64,000 bases of DNA from Bog-473 sp035551835 (GCA_035551835.1 DASZMN010000126.1:1-64000); one strand, 5' to 3'. Counted from the stretch's first letter, positions 41,461 to 49,717 are shown. Numbers and translations are program-made. The notes: generated from the sequence alone by a model not told the origin.

Positions 41461-42858
41461 ATGCTGCACCTCCACGACACCGCGACCGGAACCGTGCGCC
41501 CGCTCGAGCACCGGACCGAGGGCCATGTGTCGATGTACGTGTGCGGGCTCACCGTCTACGACCTCCCGCATATCGGCCACGGTCGCATGACGCTCGTCTT
41601 CGACATCCTGCGCCGCTACCTCCTCTTTGATGGGTTGGCCGTGCACTACGTGTCCAACATCACCGACGTTGACGACAACATCATCAAGCGGGCCAATGAA
41701 CAGGGACGCACCGAGTCCGAGGTCGCGGCGGAATTCGAGGCACGCTGGTGGGAGGCCGTGAACAGCCTCGGCGTGCTGCAACCAAACGACATTCCGCACG
41801 CCACCGCGTACGTCTCCGACATGGTTGCGCTCGTCGCTGATCTGGTCGCCCGCGGCGTTGCCTACGAGACGTCCGACGGCATCTACCTCAACGTCGAGCA
41901 AGTGCCCGGTTATGGGCTTCTGGCTCGCCAGAGCCTCGACTCGTTGCGGGCCGGCGCCCGGGTGGAGGCGAACGAGGAGAAGCGCTCGCCGCTCGACTTC
42001 GTGCTGTGGAAGAAGGCCAAGAAAGGGGAGCCAAGCTGGGAATCACCGTGGGGGCCGGGCCGTCCTGGCTGGCACACCGAGTGCGTCGTCATGTCGCTCG
42101 ACCTCCTGGGCGACGGGTTCGACCTGCACGGGGGCGGCCGGGACCTCGCGTTTCCGCACCATGAGAACGAGCGGGCGCAGGCGGTGGCCGAGGGTCGGCC
42201 GTTCGCCCGGCATTGGATGCACAACGGGTGGGTGGAGGTCGAGGGGACGAAGATGTCGAAGTCCCTCGGCAATTTCACAACTCTTCCGGACCTGCTCGAG
42301 CGGCACGACGGCCGCGCGTACCGCATCCTGGTCCTGCGAGCGCACTACCGCGCGCCCATTGAGGTGACACCCGAGACCATTGCCGATGCCGAGAAAGCGC
42401 TGGCTCGCCTCGACGGATTCGCTCGGCGCTTCGGTGCCGGTGGACTACTCGAGGAGGCGGCGGACGGGTATGTGGTCGCGGGCATCGCGCCGGCGACGGG
42501 TCTCGACGAGGGATCGTTGGCCGCGTTCCGCGCGCGCATGGACGACGACCTCGACACGCCGGGGGCACTGGCCGGCATCTTCGAGCTGGTGACCGCCGCC
42601 AACTCGAAGGCGGACACCGGCAGCGACGCGGAGGCGGCGGCGCTGGCGCGCACAGCGGCCGTCTTGCTCGCGGCGCTCGGCGTGTCCCTCCGTGACGAGT
42701 CCGGCGAAGTCGACGAGGCGGCCGCCGACTTGGTGGCCGCACGCGACGAGGCCAGACGGTCCAAGGACTTCGCCCGCGCCGACGCCCTGCGCGACGAGTT
42801 GGTGGCGCTGGGCTGGACGGTCGAGGACACGCCGTCGGGGACGGCGATCCGCCGGTAG
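41461..42858 (+). CDS. cysS: Cysteine--tRNA ligase
   Basis: A 465-residue class I synthetase. The HIGH motif is LPHIGHGRM, zinc ligands are the Cys of VCGLTVYD, the Cys of HTECVVMS and the His-His-Glu of PHHENERAQ, and the KMSKS motif is KMSKSLGNF. The C-terminal ARRSKDFARADALRDELVAL is the CysRS tRNA-binding segment, so this is CysRS rather than the related mycothiol ligase MshC. It diverges from valS across 20 bp and should be transcribed as a leaderless mRNA. Confidence 0.93.
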   Translation: MLHLHDTATGTVRPLEHRTEGHVSMYVCGLTVYDLPHIGHGRMTLVFDILRRYLLFDGLAVHYVSNITDVDDNIIKRANEQGRTESEVAAEFEARWWEAVNSLGVLQPNDIPHATAYVSDMVALVADLVARGVAYETSDGIYLNVEQVPGYGLLARQSLDSLRAGARVEANEEKRSPLDFVLWKKAKKGEPSWESPWGPGRPGWHTECVVMSLDLLGDGFDLHGGGRDLAFPHHENERAQAVAEGRPFARHWMHNGWVEVEGTKMSKSLGNFTTLPDLLERHDGRAYRILVLRAHYRAPIEVTPETIADAEKALARLDGFARRFGAGGLLEEAADGYVVAGIAPATGLDEGSLAAFRARMDDDLDTPGALAGIFELVTAANSKADTGSDAEAAALARTAAVLLAALGVSLRDESGEVDEAAADLVAARDEARRSKDFARADALRDELVALGWTVEDTPSGTAIRR

Positions 42859-42944
42859 CCGCGGCGCCCCCGGTTGCCCTCGCGGCACGGAATCCCAGGT
42901 CGGAGCTGGGAGCACCAGGGATGTGTCGACTGGTGCCGGGCGGG

Positions 42945-42966
42945 TAGGTTACTGTGCAGTAACCTA
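42945..42966. promoter_or_regulatory. 22-bp near-perfect palindrome, probable operator
   Basis: TAGGTTACTG (42945-42954) and CAGTAACCTA (42957-42966) are exact inverted repeats around TG, 114 bp before the acyl-CoA dehydrogenase start. Size and symmetry are those of a TetR-type operator; TetR proteins commonly control fatty-acid catabolism genes in actinobacteria. The regulator is not encoded adjacent. Confidence 0.6.
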
Positions 42967-43079
42967 GCATCCGGGGTGACGCCCGAGCCCCGCCACGCAG
43001 GACGCCGTGGCGCCGATCGTTCCCCTACCGCCGTCATAGGCCCGGCACTGGAGGCCGGAGCCCGCCAAGGAGGCTGCAG

Positions 43080-44294
43080 ATGTCCGACTACTCGCTCGAC
43101 CTGAACGAGGACCAGATCCAGATCACCAAGTGGGTGCACGAGTTCGCCGAGAACGTCGTGCGCCCCGCCGGACCCGAGTGGGACGAGCGTGAGGAGACGC
43201 CGTGGCCCGTCATCGAGGAGGCGGCGAAGATCGGGCTGTACTCATTCGACTTCATCGCGCAGGCCTTCTCCGACCCGACCGGCCTCCTGATGTGCCTCGT
43301 GAACGAGGAGATGAGTTGGGGTGACGCCGGCATCGCGCTCGCCATCTTCGGCTCGACGCTCGCCGTGGCCGGCATCTTCGCCAACGGCACGCCCGAGCAG
43401 ATCGGCGAGTGGATCCCGCAGTGCTTCGGGACACCCGAGGACATCAAGCTGGCGGCCTTCGGCGTGTCCGAGCCCGACGCCGGCTCCGACGTCTCGTCGC
43501 TGAAGTCGCGTGCCGTCTACGACGAGGCCAAGGACGAGTGGGTGCTCAACGGCACCAAGACGTGGATCACCAACGGCGGCATCGCGAACACGCACGTGCT
43601 CGTGCTCTCGGTCGATCCCGACCTCGGCAGCCGGGGCCAGGCCAGCTTCGTGGTGCCCGAGGGGACGAAGGGGATCTCGCAGGGCCAGAAGTTCAAGAAG
43701 ATGGGCATCCGCGCCTCGCACACGGCCGAGGTCATCCTCGACGACTGCCGGGTGCCGGGGCGCTGCCTCCTCGGTGGCAAGGAGAAGCTCGACGAGCGCC
43801 TCGCCCGGGCCAAGGAGGGCAAGCGGACCTCGACCCAGGCGGCCATGGCCACGTTCGAGGCGTCGCGGCCGATCGTGGGCGCGCAGGCCGTCGGTATCGC
43901 CCGCGCCGCCTACGAGTTCTCGCTCGACTACGCCAAGGAGCGCAAGCAGTTCGGCCGGGCCATCATCGAGAACCAGGCCATCGCGTTCAAGCTGGCCGAC
44001 ATGAAGATGCACACCGACGCGGCACGGCTGCTGGTGCATCGTGCGGCGAACATGGCCTCGACCGGCAAGAAGTTCGAGAACGGCGAGGGCTCCATGTCCA
44101 AGCTCTACGCGGGCGAGAACGCGGTCTGGGTGACCGAACAGGCGATCCAGATCCTGGGTGGCTACGGCTACGTCCGCGAGAACCCCGTCGAGCAGTGGCA
44201 CCGCGACTCGAAGATCTACACGATCTTCGAGGGGACCTCGGAGGTCCAGCGGCTCGTCATCAGCCGGGCGATCTCGGGAATCCACATCAACTGA
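43080..44294 (+). CDS. Acyl-CoA dehydrogenase
   Basis: A 404-residue FAD enzyme of beta-oxidation type. Intact blocks include AAFGVSEPDAGSDVSSLKS and TWITNGGIANTHVLVLS for FAD and substrate, and the C-terminal region QILGGYGYVRENPVEQWHRD then YTIFEGTSEVQRLVI, which contains the catalytic Glu. It introduces the alpha-beta double bond into acyl-CoA; chain length is not readable. AAGGAGG stands seven bases before the ATG. The 221-bp upstream gap holds a strong palindrome that likely controls it. Confidence 0.9.
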   Translation: MSDYSLDLNEDQIQITKWVHEFAENVVRPAGPEWDEREETPWPVIEEAAKIGLYSFDFIAQAFSDPTGLLMCLVNEEMSWGDAGIALAIFGSTLAVAGIFANGTPEQIGEWIPQCFGTPEDIKLAAFGVSEPDAGSDVSSLKSRAVYDEAKDEWVLNGTKTWITNGGIANTHVLVLSVDPDLGSRGQASFVVPEGTKGISQGQKFKKMGIRASHTAEVILDDCRVPGRCLLGGKEKLDERLARAKEGKRTSTQAAMATFEASRPIVGAQAVGIARAAYEFSLDYAKERKQFGRAIIENQAIAFKLADMKMHTDAARLLVHRAANMASTGKKFENGEGSMSKLYAGENAVWVTEQAIQILGGYGYVRENPVEQWHRDSKIYTIFEGTSEVQRLVISRAISGIHIN

Positions 44295-44346
44295 CCAAGT
44301 CCTACACGATGGAGGCGTACCCCAGTCCGACGTAGGTCTCGTTCGG

Positions 44347-44805
44347 CTAGCGGTCTTCGAGCCGGTCAGCGGCGCCAGCCAGGGCGGCCGCAATGAGGGT
44401 GATAGAAGCCGAGTCCACCCGATCGAGGAAGCGCGAGCGCACGCTCGCGGTGTGAATTGGCCACGCTGCCTTGAGTTTCGCCATGCCGCCGGGCGTCAAA
44501 CGGGCCACGTTGCCCCGGGCATCGGTGGAGCTGGCCACCTTCGTCACCAGGGAACGCGACTGGAGATCGTCGACCAGGCGGGTCATCCGGCTCGCGGAGA
44601 GCGCACACGCGCTCGCCAGGTCATTCATGCGGAGCTCCCGATTCGGCGCCTCGGAGAGCTGCCTGATCGTGCTGTATTCACTGGCGCTCAGGCCGGTTCC
44701 TTGGAGCAGGTCGGTGTCGAGGTGTCGGGGGAGAACCTTCACGATGCACATGAGCGCGCGCCACAGGGATTCCTCTGCTGGTGACAGCGGTGCAACCTCG
44801 GCCAC
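44347..44805 (-). CDS. MarR-family transcriptional regulator (copy 1)
   Basis: A 152-residue winged-helix regulator. The helix-turn-helix reads ELRMNDLASACALSASRMTR and the wing is LVTKVASSTDARGNVARL. A frame upstream permits a TTG at 44835, but the GTG at 44805 gives exactly the same length as the paralogue at 47591-48049, aligns with its ATG and has TATTCT six bases upstream, so it is preferred. The paralogues are collinear without gaps and share roughly three quarters of residues by eye. It is divergent from the isochorismatase-family gene and probably represses both. Confidence 0.85.
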   Translation of the reverse strand: MAEVAPLSPAEESLWRALMCIVKVLPRHLDTDLLQGTGLSASEYSTIRQLSEAPNRELRMNDLASACALSASRMTRLVDDLQSRSLVTKVASSTDARGNVARLTPGGMAKLKAAWPIHTASVRSRFLDRVDSASITLIAAALAGAADRLEDR

Positions 44806-44811
44806 GTCCTC

Positions 44812-44835
44812 AGAATAACTTGCGTAGTGAAGCAA
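44812..44835 (-). promoter_or_regulatory. marR copy 1 promoter: operator A plus leaderless -10
   Basis: Reading on the minus strand, TTGCTTCACTACGCAA (44835-44820) is followed after two bases by TATTCT (44817-44812), then six bases and the GTG start. The site has inverted TTGC/GCAA ends, as expected for a MarR dimer, and would block polymerase when bound. Confidence 0.6.
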
Positions 44836-44932
44836 TTGCGGCCGGGTCCGCGGGCACGGCGCGACCCGCCGATGATCAGGCCAAGGTGCGCACGGCCGAA
44901 GGAGTCGCTCCGCTGCGGCCGGGCCACAGAAG

Positions 44933-44954
44933 TTGCTTGCTTACGCAATAAAAT
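44933..44954 (+). promoter_or_regulatory. Isochorismatase gene promoter: operator B plus -10 TAAAAT
   Basis: TTGCTTGCTTACGCAA (44933-44948) matches operator A at 13 of 16 positions and abuts a strong -10 box TAAAAT (44949-44954). Transcription would run toward the gene at 45065 with a leader of about 100 bases. Confidence 0.6.
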
Positions 44955-45064
44955 GGGACTACGGTGTTGCGTGCTGGGGGAGCGGAGGTCCCGGGAGTCT
45001 CGCGCACCGCGCAACCGACGGGGCTCCCCGGTGCGAACAGGAGCAGTGCTCGGAAAGGAGCCCC

Positions 45065-45679
45065 ATGACCAGCGAACCAGTCAGAGACCCCGTCACGGAC
45101 CATCTGTTGACCCCACAGAATGCAGCACTGGTGGTGATCGACTATCAACCAAGCCAGATCGCCGCGGTGTCGTCGATCGCACACGACCTGCTGTTGGACA
45201 ACATCGTGTCCGTTGCACGGCTGGCCAAGACCTACGACCTGCCCATTGTGCTGTCGACCGTCAACGTGGCGAATGGTCAGGGTCGCACGCTCCCTGAGCT
45301 CAAGGCGATCCTGTCCGACGACGAAGAGATAGATCGCACGCAGATCAACGCGTGGGAAGACGTCGAGTTCCGTCGAGCGGTGGTCGCAACGGGACGCAAG
45401 AAACTCATCATGACTGCATTGTGGACGGAAGTGTGTCTCTCCTTCCCCACGCTCGACGCCCTGCGCGAAGGATTCGAGGTCTACCCCGTGGTCGACGCCG
45501 TCGGAGGGACTTCTCCCGAAGCGCATCGGGCCGGCCTCGAGCGGATCGTCCAAGCCGGGGCGCAACCGATCGGCTGGGTCTCGCTGGCCTGTGAACTCCA
45601 GCGGGACTGGGCTCGGCTCGAGACCGTCCCCGATGTCGTCGACATCGTCCTGACGACTCGCCTGCAGAAATCCGCCTGA
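45065..45679 (+). CDS. Isochorismatase-family cysteine hydrolase
   Basis: A 204-residue hydrolase. The catalytic Asp26 (ALVVIDYQPSQ), a middle-block PIVLSTVNVANGQG, and nucleophile Cys124 in ALWTEVCLSFPT are present; the C-terminal part matches the YcaC-like subgroup. These enzymes cleave amides, imides or vinyl ethers (nicotinamidase, maleimidase, isochorismatase, YcaC of unknown substrate). GGAAAGGAG precedes the ATG. It is divergent from marR copy 1 with two matching operators between, and upstream of an MFS exporter, which suggests an inducible detoxification unit. Confidence 0.83.
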   Translation: MTSEPVRDPVTDHLLTPQNAALVVIDYQPSQIAAVSSIAHDLLLDNIVSVARLAKTYDLPIVLSTVNVANGQGRTLPELKAILSDDEEIDRTQINAWEDVEFRRAVVATGRKKLIMTALWTEVCLSFPTLDALREGFEVYPVVDAVGGTSPEAHRAGLERIVQAGAQPIGWVSLACELQRDWARLETVPDVVDIVLTTRLQKSA

Positions 45680-45985
45680 ACCCCGAACGCGGCTCGAGCG
45701 GCACCCGCCGTGAGCGCCAGGTCCCTGAATCGGAGAGGCGCTCGCCGATCTGCACCGAGGCCCCTACGATTCGTGGCCTGTGAGTGACGACACCGTCATT
45801 GTGCGTCTCGCCGGCGGGGAACCAATGCGTTCCCGACCGCAGCACGGGCTGGCACGTTCCCTGCGGTCCGACACCCGACGGACTCCCGCGGGCGGACATG
45901 GACGCGTTGGGCAACGGCAAGATCAAGTAGTCGGAGCCGGAGATCGAGCGCTCCGGGGCGCGCCCGAGGAATCGAGGAGCAGCCA
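45680..45985. other. 306-bp gap before the MFS gene; possible small leaderless frame
   Basis: No established gene. TACGAT (45765-45770) stands nine bases before GTG 45780, from which 69 codons run to 45989, starting MSDDTVIVRLAGGEP and overlapping the MFS start. The end of that frame looks non-coding, while another frame ends ADMDALGNGKIK at 45930, so a frameshifted relic is also possible. I do not assign a function. Confidence 0.4.
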
Positions 45986-47539
45986 ATGACCACGTTGATG
46001 ACGGTGGAGCACACCGGCGAAACCCCTCAAGCCGGGGCCAACTTCGACCGGCGGTGGTGGATTCTGGCTGTGTTGGGGATTGCGCAGCTGATGGTGATCC
46101 TCGACGGCACGATCGTGAACATTGCCCTCCCGAGCGCCCAGCACGATCTGCACTTCTCCAACGCGGATCGTCAGTGGATCGTCACCGCCTATTCGCTCGC
46201 CTTCGGAAGTCTGCTCCTGCTCGGTGGCCGAATCGGCGACATGATCGGGCGCAAGCGGGCGCTCGTCATTGGACTGGTCGGCTTCGCCGTGGCGTCGGCC
46301 ATCGGCGGTGCCTCGGTCAACTTCTCAATGCTGGTCATCGCCCGGACCATCCAGGGCGCCTTCGGCGCCCTGCTCGCCCCGTCCGTGCTGGCGCTCTTGA
46401 CCACGACCTTCACCGATCCCGGTGAGCGTGGCCGGGCATTCGGGATTTACGGCGCCATCGCCGGCGCGGGTGGCGCGCTCGGACTCCTTCTCGGTGGCAT
46501 CCTCACCTCGTACGCGTCATGGCGATGGACGCTCTTCGTCAACCTGGCCTTTGCCGCCAGCGCCATCCTCGGTGCCCTGTTGTGGTTGAAGAACGATCGG
46601 GGAGCCGACCACGACCCGCTGGACCTGCCCGGCCTGTTCCTGGTCGCCGGGGGGCTGTTCTCGCTCGTATACGGTTTCTCGCACGCCGAGACCACGGCCT
46701 GGAGCAATCCCTACACGATCGGATTTCTCGTGGCGGGCGTGCTCCTGCTCGTTGCGTTCGCAGCGTTCGAGACCAGGGCGAAGTACCCGTTGCTCCCGCC
46801 CCGGGTGGTGCGCAACCGGACCAGGGGCGGCTCGGTGCTCGCCATGCTGTTCGCGAGCGTTGGGATCTTCGGTGTGTTCTTGTTCTTGACCTACTACCTG
46901 CAGGGCACGTTGGGGTTCAGCCCGGTGAAGAGCGGCGTCGCCTTCCTCCCCTTGGTCGCCGCGTTGGCCGCGACTGCTCAGGTGGCCAACCTGGTCCTGT
47001 TGCCGCGGGTCGGACCCAAGCCGATCGTGCCCATCGGGTTGCTCGTGAGCGCCGCGGCACTGTTCGGACTGCACCTGGTCGGATTGCATTCTTCCTATGC
47101 GACCCACGTGCTGCCGTATCTCATCGTGCTGGGAATCGGTTTCGGGTTGAGCGTCGCCCCCTCGTTCAGCACCGGTACCCTCGGGCTGGCACCTCGGGAC
47201 GCCGGCGTGGGATCGGCCACACTCAACACGGCCCAACAGGTTGGGGGCTCCATCGGGACCGCACTTCTGAACACCTTGGCTGCGAGCGCGGCATCGTCCT
47301 ACCTGGTCGGCCGGGCCAAGACTCTGGCCAATGTCCAGGCCGCACTGCTGCACAGCTACACGACGGCGTTCCTGTGGTCCGCCTCGATCTTCGTCGCCGG
47401 CGCCGTCGTCGCGGGCCTCGTGCTCAGGCGCGGCGGCCTGGCCGAACTCTCCGCCGACGTCCCGATCGCCAAAGCCGAACCCGGTTCCAAGGAACGGCAT
47501 CGCATCCACGTTGTGAGGGTGCGGGTGGGCTGCCGGTGA
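45986..47539 (+). CDS. MFS transporter, DHA2 (14-TM) drug exporter type
   Basis: A 517-residue major-facilitator protein with 14 membrane segments. The DHA2 motif LMVILDGTIVNIALPSAQ lies in helix 1 and motif A is GGRIGDMIGRKRAL after helix 2. Proton-coupled multidrug export is the expected role. The C-terminal 25 residues are basic. GAGGAG precedes the ATG. It is flanked by two paralogous marR genes, of which copy 2 converges on it; control by either is plausible but no matching operator is seen just before it. Confidence 0.87.
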   Translation: MTTLMTVEHTGETPQAGANFDRRWWILAVLGIAQLMVILDGTIVNIALPSAQHDLHFSNADRQWIVTAYSLAFGSLLLLGGRIGDMIGRKRALVIGLVGFAVASAIGGASVNFSMLVIARTIQGAFGALLAPSVLALLTTTFTDPGERGRAFGIYGAIAGAGGALGLLLGGILTSYASWRWTLFVNLAFAASAILGALLWLKNDRGADHDPLDLPGLFLVAGGLFSLVYGFSHAETTAWSNPYTIGFLVAGVLLLVAFAAFETRAKYPLLPPRVVRNRTRGGSVLAMLFASVGIFGVFLFLTYYLQGTLGFSPVKSGVAFLPLVAALAATAQVANLVLLPRVGPKPIVPIGLLVSAAALFGLHLVGLHSSYATHVLPYLIVLGIGFGLSVAPSFSTGTLGLAPRDAGVGSATLNTAQQVGGSIGTALLNTLAASAASSYLVGRAKTLANVQAALLHSYTTAFLWSASIFVAGAVVAGLVLRRGGLAELSADVPIAKAEPGSKERHRIHVVRVRVGCR

Positions 47540-47590
47540 CGAACCGGTGTGATCGGCGACCGAGCGAGGCGTCGCCGTTCGCGGGGATCG

Positions 47591-48049
47591 CTAGACGTCT
47601 TCCAGGCGATCCGCCACGGCGGACAACGCCGCCGCAACGGGCTTGATCTGCGCCGTGTCCAGGTGATCGAGGAAGCGAGAACGGACGCTGGTGAGGTGGA
47701 CCGGCCAGGCCGCCCGGAGCTTCGCCATGCCCCGTGGCGTCAATCGGGCCACGTTGCCTCGAGCATCGGTGGAGCTGGCAACCTTCGTCACCAGAGAACG
47801 CGTCTGGAGGTCGTCGACCAGCCGCGTCACCCGGCTCGGTGACAATCCGGTTGCACTGGCCAAGTCGCTCATCCGGAGCTCGCGATTGGGCGCCTCGGAC
47901 AGGTGCATGAGTGTCGTGTAATCGCTTGCGCTCACGCCTGCACCGCGCATCAGGTCGGAATCGAGGTCCCGAGGGAGGATCTTGACGATGCGCATGAGTG
48001 CTCGCCAGAGAACCTCCTCCGCCGGGGAGAGCGACGCGGCCTTCTTCAT
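47591..48049 (-). CDS. MarR-family transcriptional regulator (copy 2)
   Basis: A 152-residue paralogue of the regulator at 44347-44805. The recognition helix region differs slightly (ELRMSDLASATGLSPSRVTR against ELRMNDLASACALSASRMTR), while the wing is identical (LVTKVASSTDARGNVARL), so the two may read the same or closely related operators. ATG 48049 has TACCTT seven bases upstream. It converges on the MFS gene. The pair looks like a local duplication that also copied promoter architecture. Confidence 0.87.
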   Translation of the reverse strand: MKKAASLSPAEEVLWRALMRIVKILPRDLDSDLMRGAGVSASDYTTLMHLSEAPNRELRMSDLASATGLSPSRVTRLVDDLQTRSLVTKVASSTDARGNVARLTPRGMAKLRAAWPVHLTSVRSRFLDHLDTAQIKPVAAALSAVADRLEDV

Positions 48050-48056
48050 GGACGCC

Positions 48057-48080
48057 AAGGTAACTTGCTCGTCGAAGCAT
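48057..48080 (-). promoter_or_regulatory. marR copy 2 promoter: operator C plus leaderless -10
   Basis: On the minus strand ATGCTTCGACGAGCAA (48080-48065) is followed after two bases by TACCTT (48062-48057), seven bases and the ATG. Spacing matches the promoter of copy 1. Confidence 0.55.
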
Positions 48081-48183
48081 CTGTGGGAGGGTCCCCCGGA
48101 CGCGCCCCGTTCTCTCCTCGGGGAAGGCCGCTGGAGGCTCCTGCTTCGGTCTGTGTGACTGGGAACAGAACACGGGAGCCGAT

Positions 48184-48199
48184 GTGCTTGCCAACGCAA
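48184..48199 (+). promoter_or_regulatory. Operator-like site D
   Basis: GTGCTTGCCAACGCAA matches operator B at 13 of 16 positions and lies 119 bp from operator C, close to the 113 bp between A and B. The following CTTCTGAGGACG echoes the sequence just before the start of marR copy 1. No gene start follows directly; AlkA comes in from the other side, so this may be a displaced regulatory relic. Confidence 0.45.
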
Positions 48200-48261
48200 C
48201 TTCTGAGGACGCTCACTCGGGGTGTGGCCGGCGGCTGTCGGGCGGGAGGCGGAACCCCGCT

Positions 48262-48930
48262 TCAAAGGTCGTCGGGCTCGAACACCGCGGAGAACAGGTA
48301 CGAGGTGGCCAGGCTGCGGTACGGACGCCACTTCTCGGCGAGCCCCAGGACCTCGTCCTGGCTTGGCAGATGATCGAGGTGGTAGGCGCTCCGCACCGCT
48401 TTGCGCAACGCGAGGTCTCCTGGGAGGACGACGTCCTCGCGTCGCAGGGCCACGAGCAGCGCCCCCTGCGCGGTCCACGGCCCGATGCCCGGGACCGCCG
48501 TCAGCGCAGTGATGAAATCCTCGTCTGACATCCCGGTCAGCCGCGCCACGTCCAGGCGGCCATCGGTCAGGCGTTCGGCGAGATCCCGGAGCGTGTTGAC
48601 CTTGCGCCACGAGAACCCCGCCGCTCGCAGATCACCCGGTGTGGCCGCCAAGAGCTCTTCGGGCGACGGTAGGTGTTCCCCAAAGAGCGCCGTCACCCGC
48701 TCGAGGGTTCGGCGCGTTGCCGCGACTGAAAGTTGTTGGCCCGCGACCTGGAAGAGAAGGGACCCGAAGAGGGTCATCGGTGGGAGCTCGTCCAGCCACG
48801 CGTGCGGGTCGAAGTCCGGCCGACGTTCGATGAGCCCTCCGATCACGGGATCGGCGGAGCGGAGGTGTTCCTGGGCGCGCCGCAGTTGGGCGGCGCGGCC
48901 ACCGGCGCGCGGTCGAGGTGGCGCGCTCAT
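48262..48930 (-). CDS. DNA-3-methyladenine glycosylase II (AlkA-like, HhH-GPD)
   Basis: A 222-residue base-excision repair glycosylase. The helix-hairpin-helix is TALTAVPGIGPWTAQGALL and the catalytic Asp follows in VVLPGDLALRKAV. FQVAGQQLSVAATRRTLERV is the conserved substrate-side helix. It lacks the N-terminal domain of E. coli AlkA, as do many actinobacterial members. ATG 48930 (MSAPPRP) is taken as start; upstream ATG and GTG codons add a poorly conserved leader. It sits between marR copy 2 and a broken isochorismatase gene. Confidence 0.84.
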   Translation of the reverse strand: MSAPPRPRAGGRAAQLRRAQEHLRSADPVIGGLIERRPDFDPHAWLDELPPMTLFGSLLFQVAGQQLSVAATRRTLERVTALFGEHLPSPEELLAATPGDLRAAGFSWRKVNTLRDLAERLTDGRLDVARLTGMSDEDFITALTAVPGIGPWTAQGALLVALRREDVVLPGDLALRKAVRSAYHLDHLPSQDEVLGLAEKWRPYRSLATSYLFSAVFEPDDL

Positions 48931-49079
48931 TGGGACCTTCGGCGCGGTTGCGTCCGGCGCTGACGCCGTTGGGTCATGACAGCCGCTCCTTTCGACCATC
49001 GGTCTACCCGCGATCCACCACCCGGTGACCGACCGTGCGATCGGGTTCCCGAGAGGCCCGAGAGAAAGGGAGAGCGACG

Positions 49080-49674
49080 ATGACCAACGACCTGGGTGTC
49101 TGGAAGGCCGAGGACTGCGCCTTGGGTTGATCGACTACCAGAAGGAGATGTTCGAGGTCATCCGATCGGAAACGATGCTGACTTGGTGGAGCTGCACGTC
49201 CGGCTCCTTGCTAAGACCGCAAAGGCCTTCGGCATGCCGATCGTGCTGTCGACGGTGGGCGTCGGGTATGGCTGCAACGGACCGACGCTCCCGTCGATCC
49301 TGTCCGAGCTCGACGGCACCGAGCCGATCGATCGCGCGTCGATGAACGCCTTCGAGGGACCCGGCGTTTCGCGAAGCAGTGCAGGCCACGGGGCGCAAGC
49401 GTCTGATCGTCGGTGGGCTCCACACAGAGATCTGCCTCCCCTTCGCGACCGTACGAGCGTTGAAAGACGGATACGACGTGCTGTACGTGACCGACGGCCC
49501 TCGCGGTGGTCACCGAGTTGTTCCGTGACTGGTCGGGACCGCTCGCCGCGCCAGCCTCGAAACGATCCACTGGTGCTTCAGGGAGGTCCCGAACCGAACC
49601 TGACCGACCAGATCGGCGTCGGGGACGCAGAGAAGGTCGCAGCAGCAGCAGCAGCAGCAGCAGAGGTGTCCTGA
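49080..49674 (+). pseudogene. Broken YcaC-like isochorismatase-family gene
   Basis: Pieces of one hydrolase are spread over three frames: MTNDLGVWKAEDCALG (frame of 49080, then stop), LIDYQKEMFEVIRSE, DADLVELHVRLLAKTAKAFG with MPIVLSTVGVGYGCNGPT, AFREAVQATGRKRLIVGGLH with TEICLPFATVRALK, and VTELFRDWSGPLAAP. At least four frameshifts occur (near 49124, 49170, 49362 and 49500), and roughly 35-40 residues expected after YVTD are missing. Asp and Cys catalytic codons survive. AGAAAGGGAGAG before the ATG shows it was once translated. Confidence 0.82.
49640..49663. repeat. AGC trinucleotide run
   Basis: About eight consecutive AGC/CAG triplets near the 3' end of the isochorismatase relic, encoding Ala in the frame ending at 49674. 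Likely slippage in unselected DNA. Confidence 0.8.
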
Positions 49675-49717
49675 GGTCACCGGCCCGCTGCCGCCAGGAA
49701 GGGTCGGCCGTCCTCCC

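Noticed and set aside
49675..49717. Attachment site or IS scar beside the broken isochorismatase gene
   Set aside because: No direct repeats or inverted repeats flank the relic; simple mutational decay explains it.
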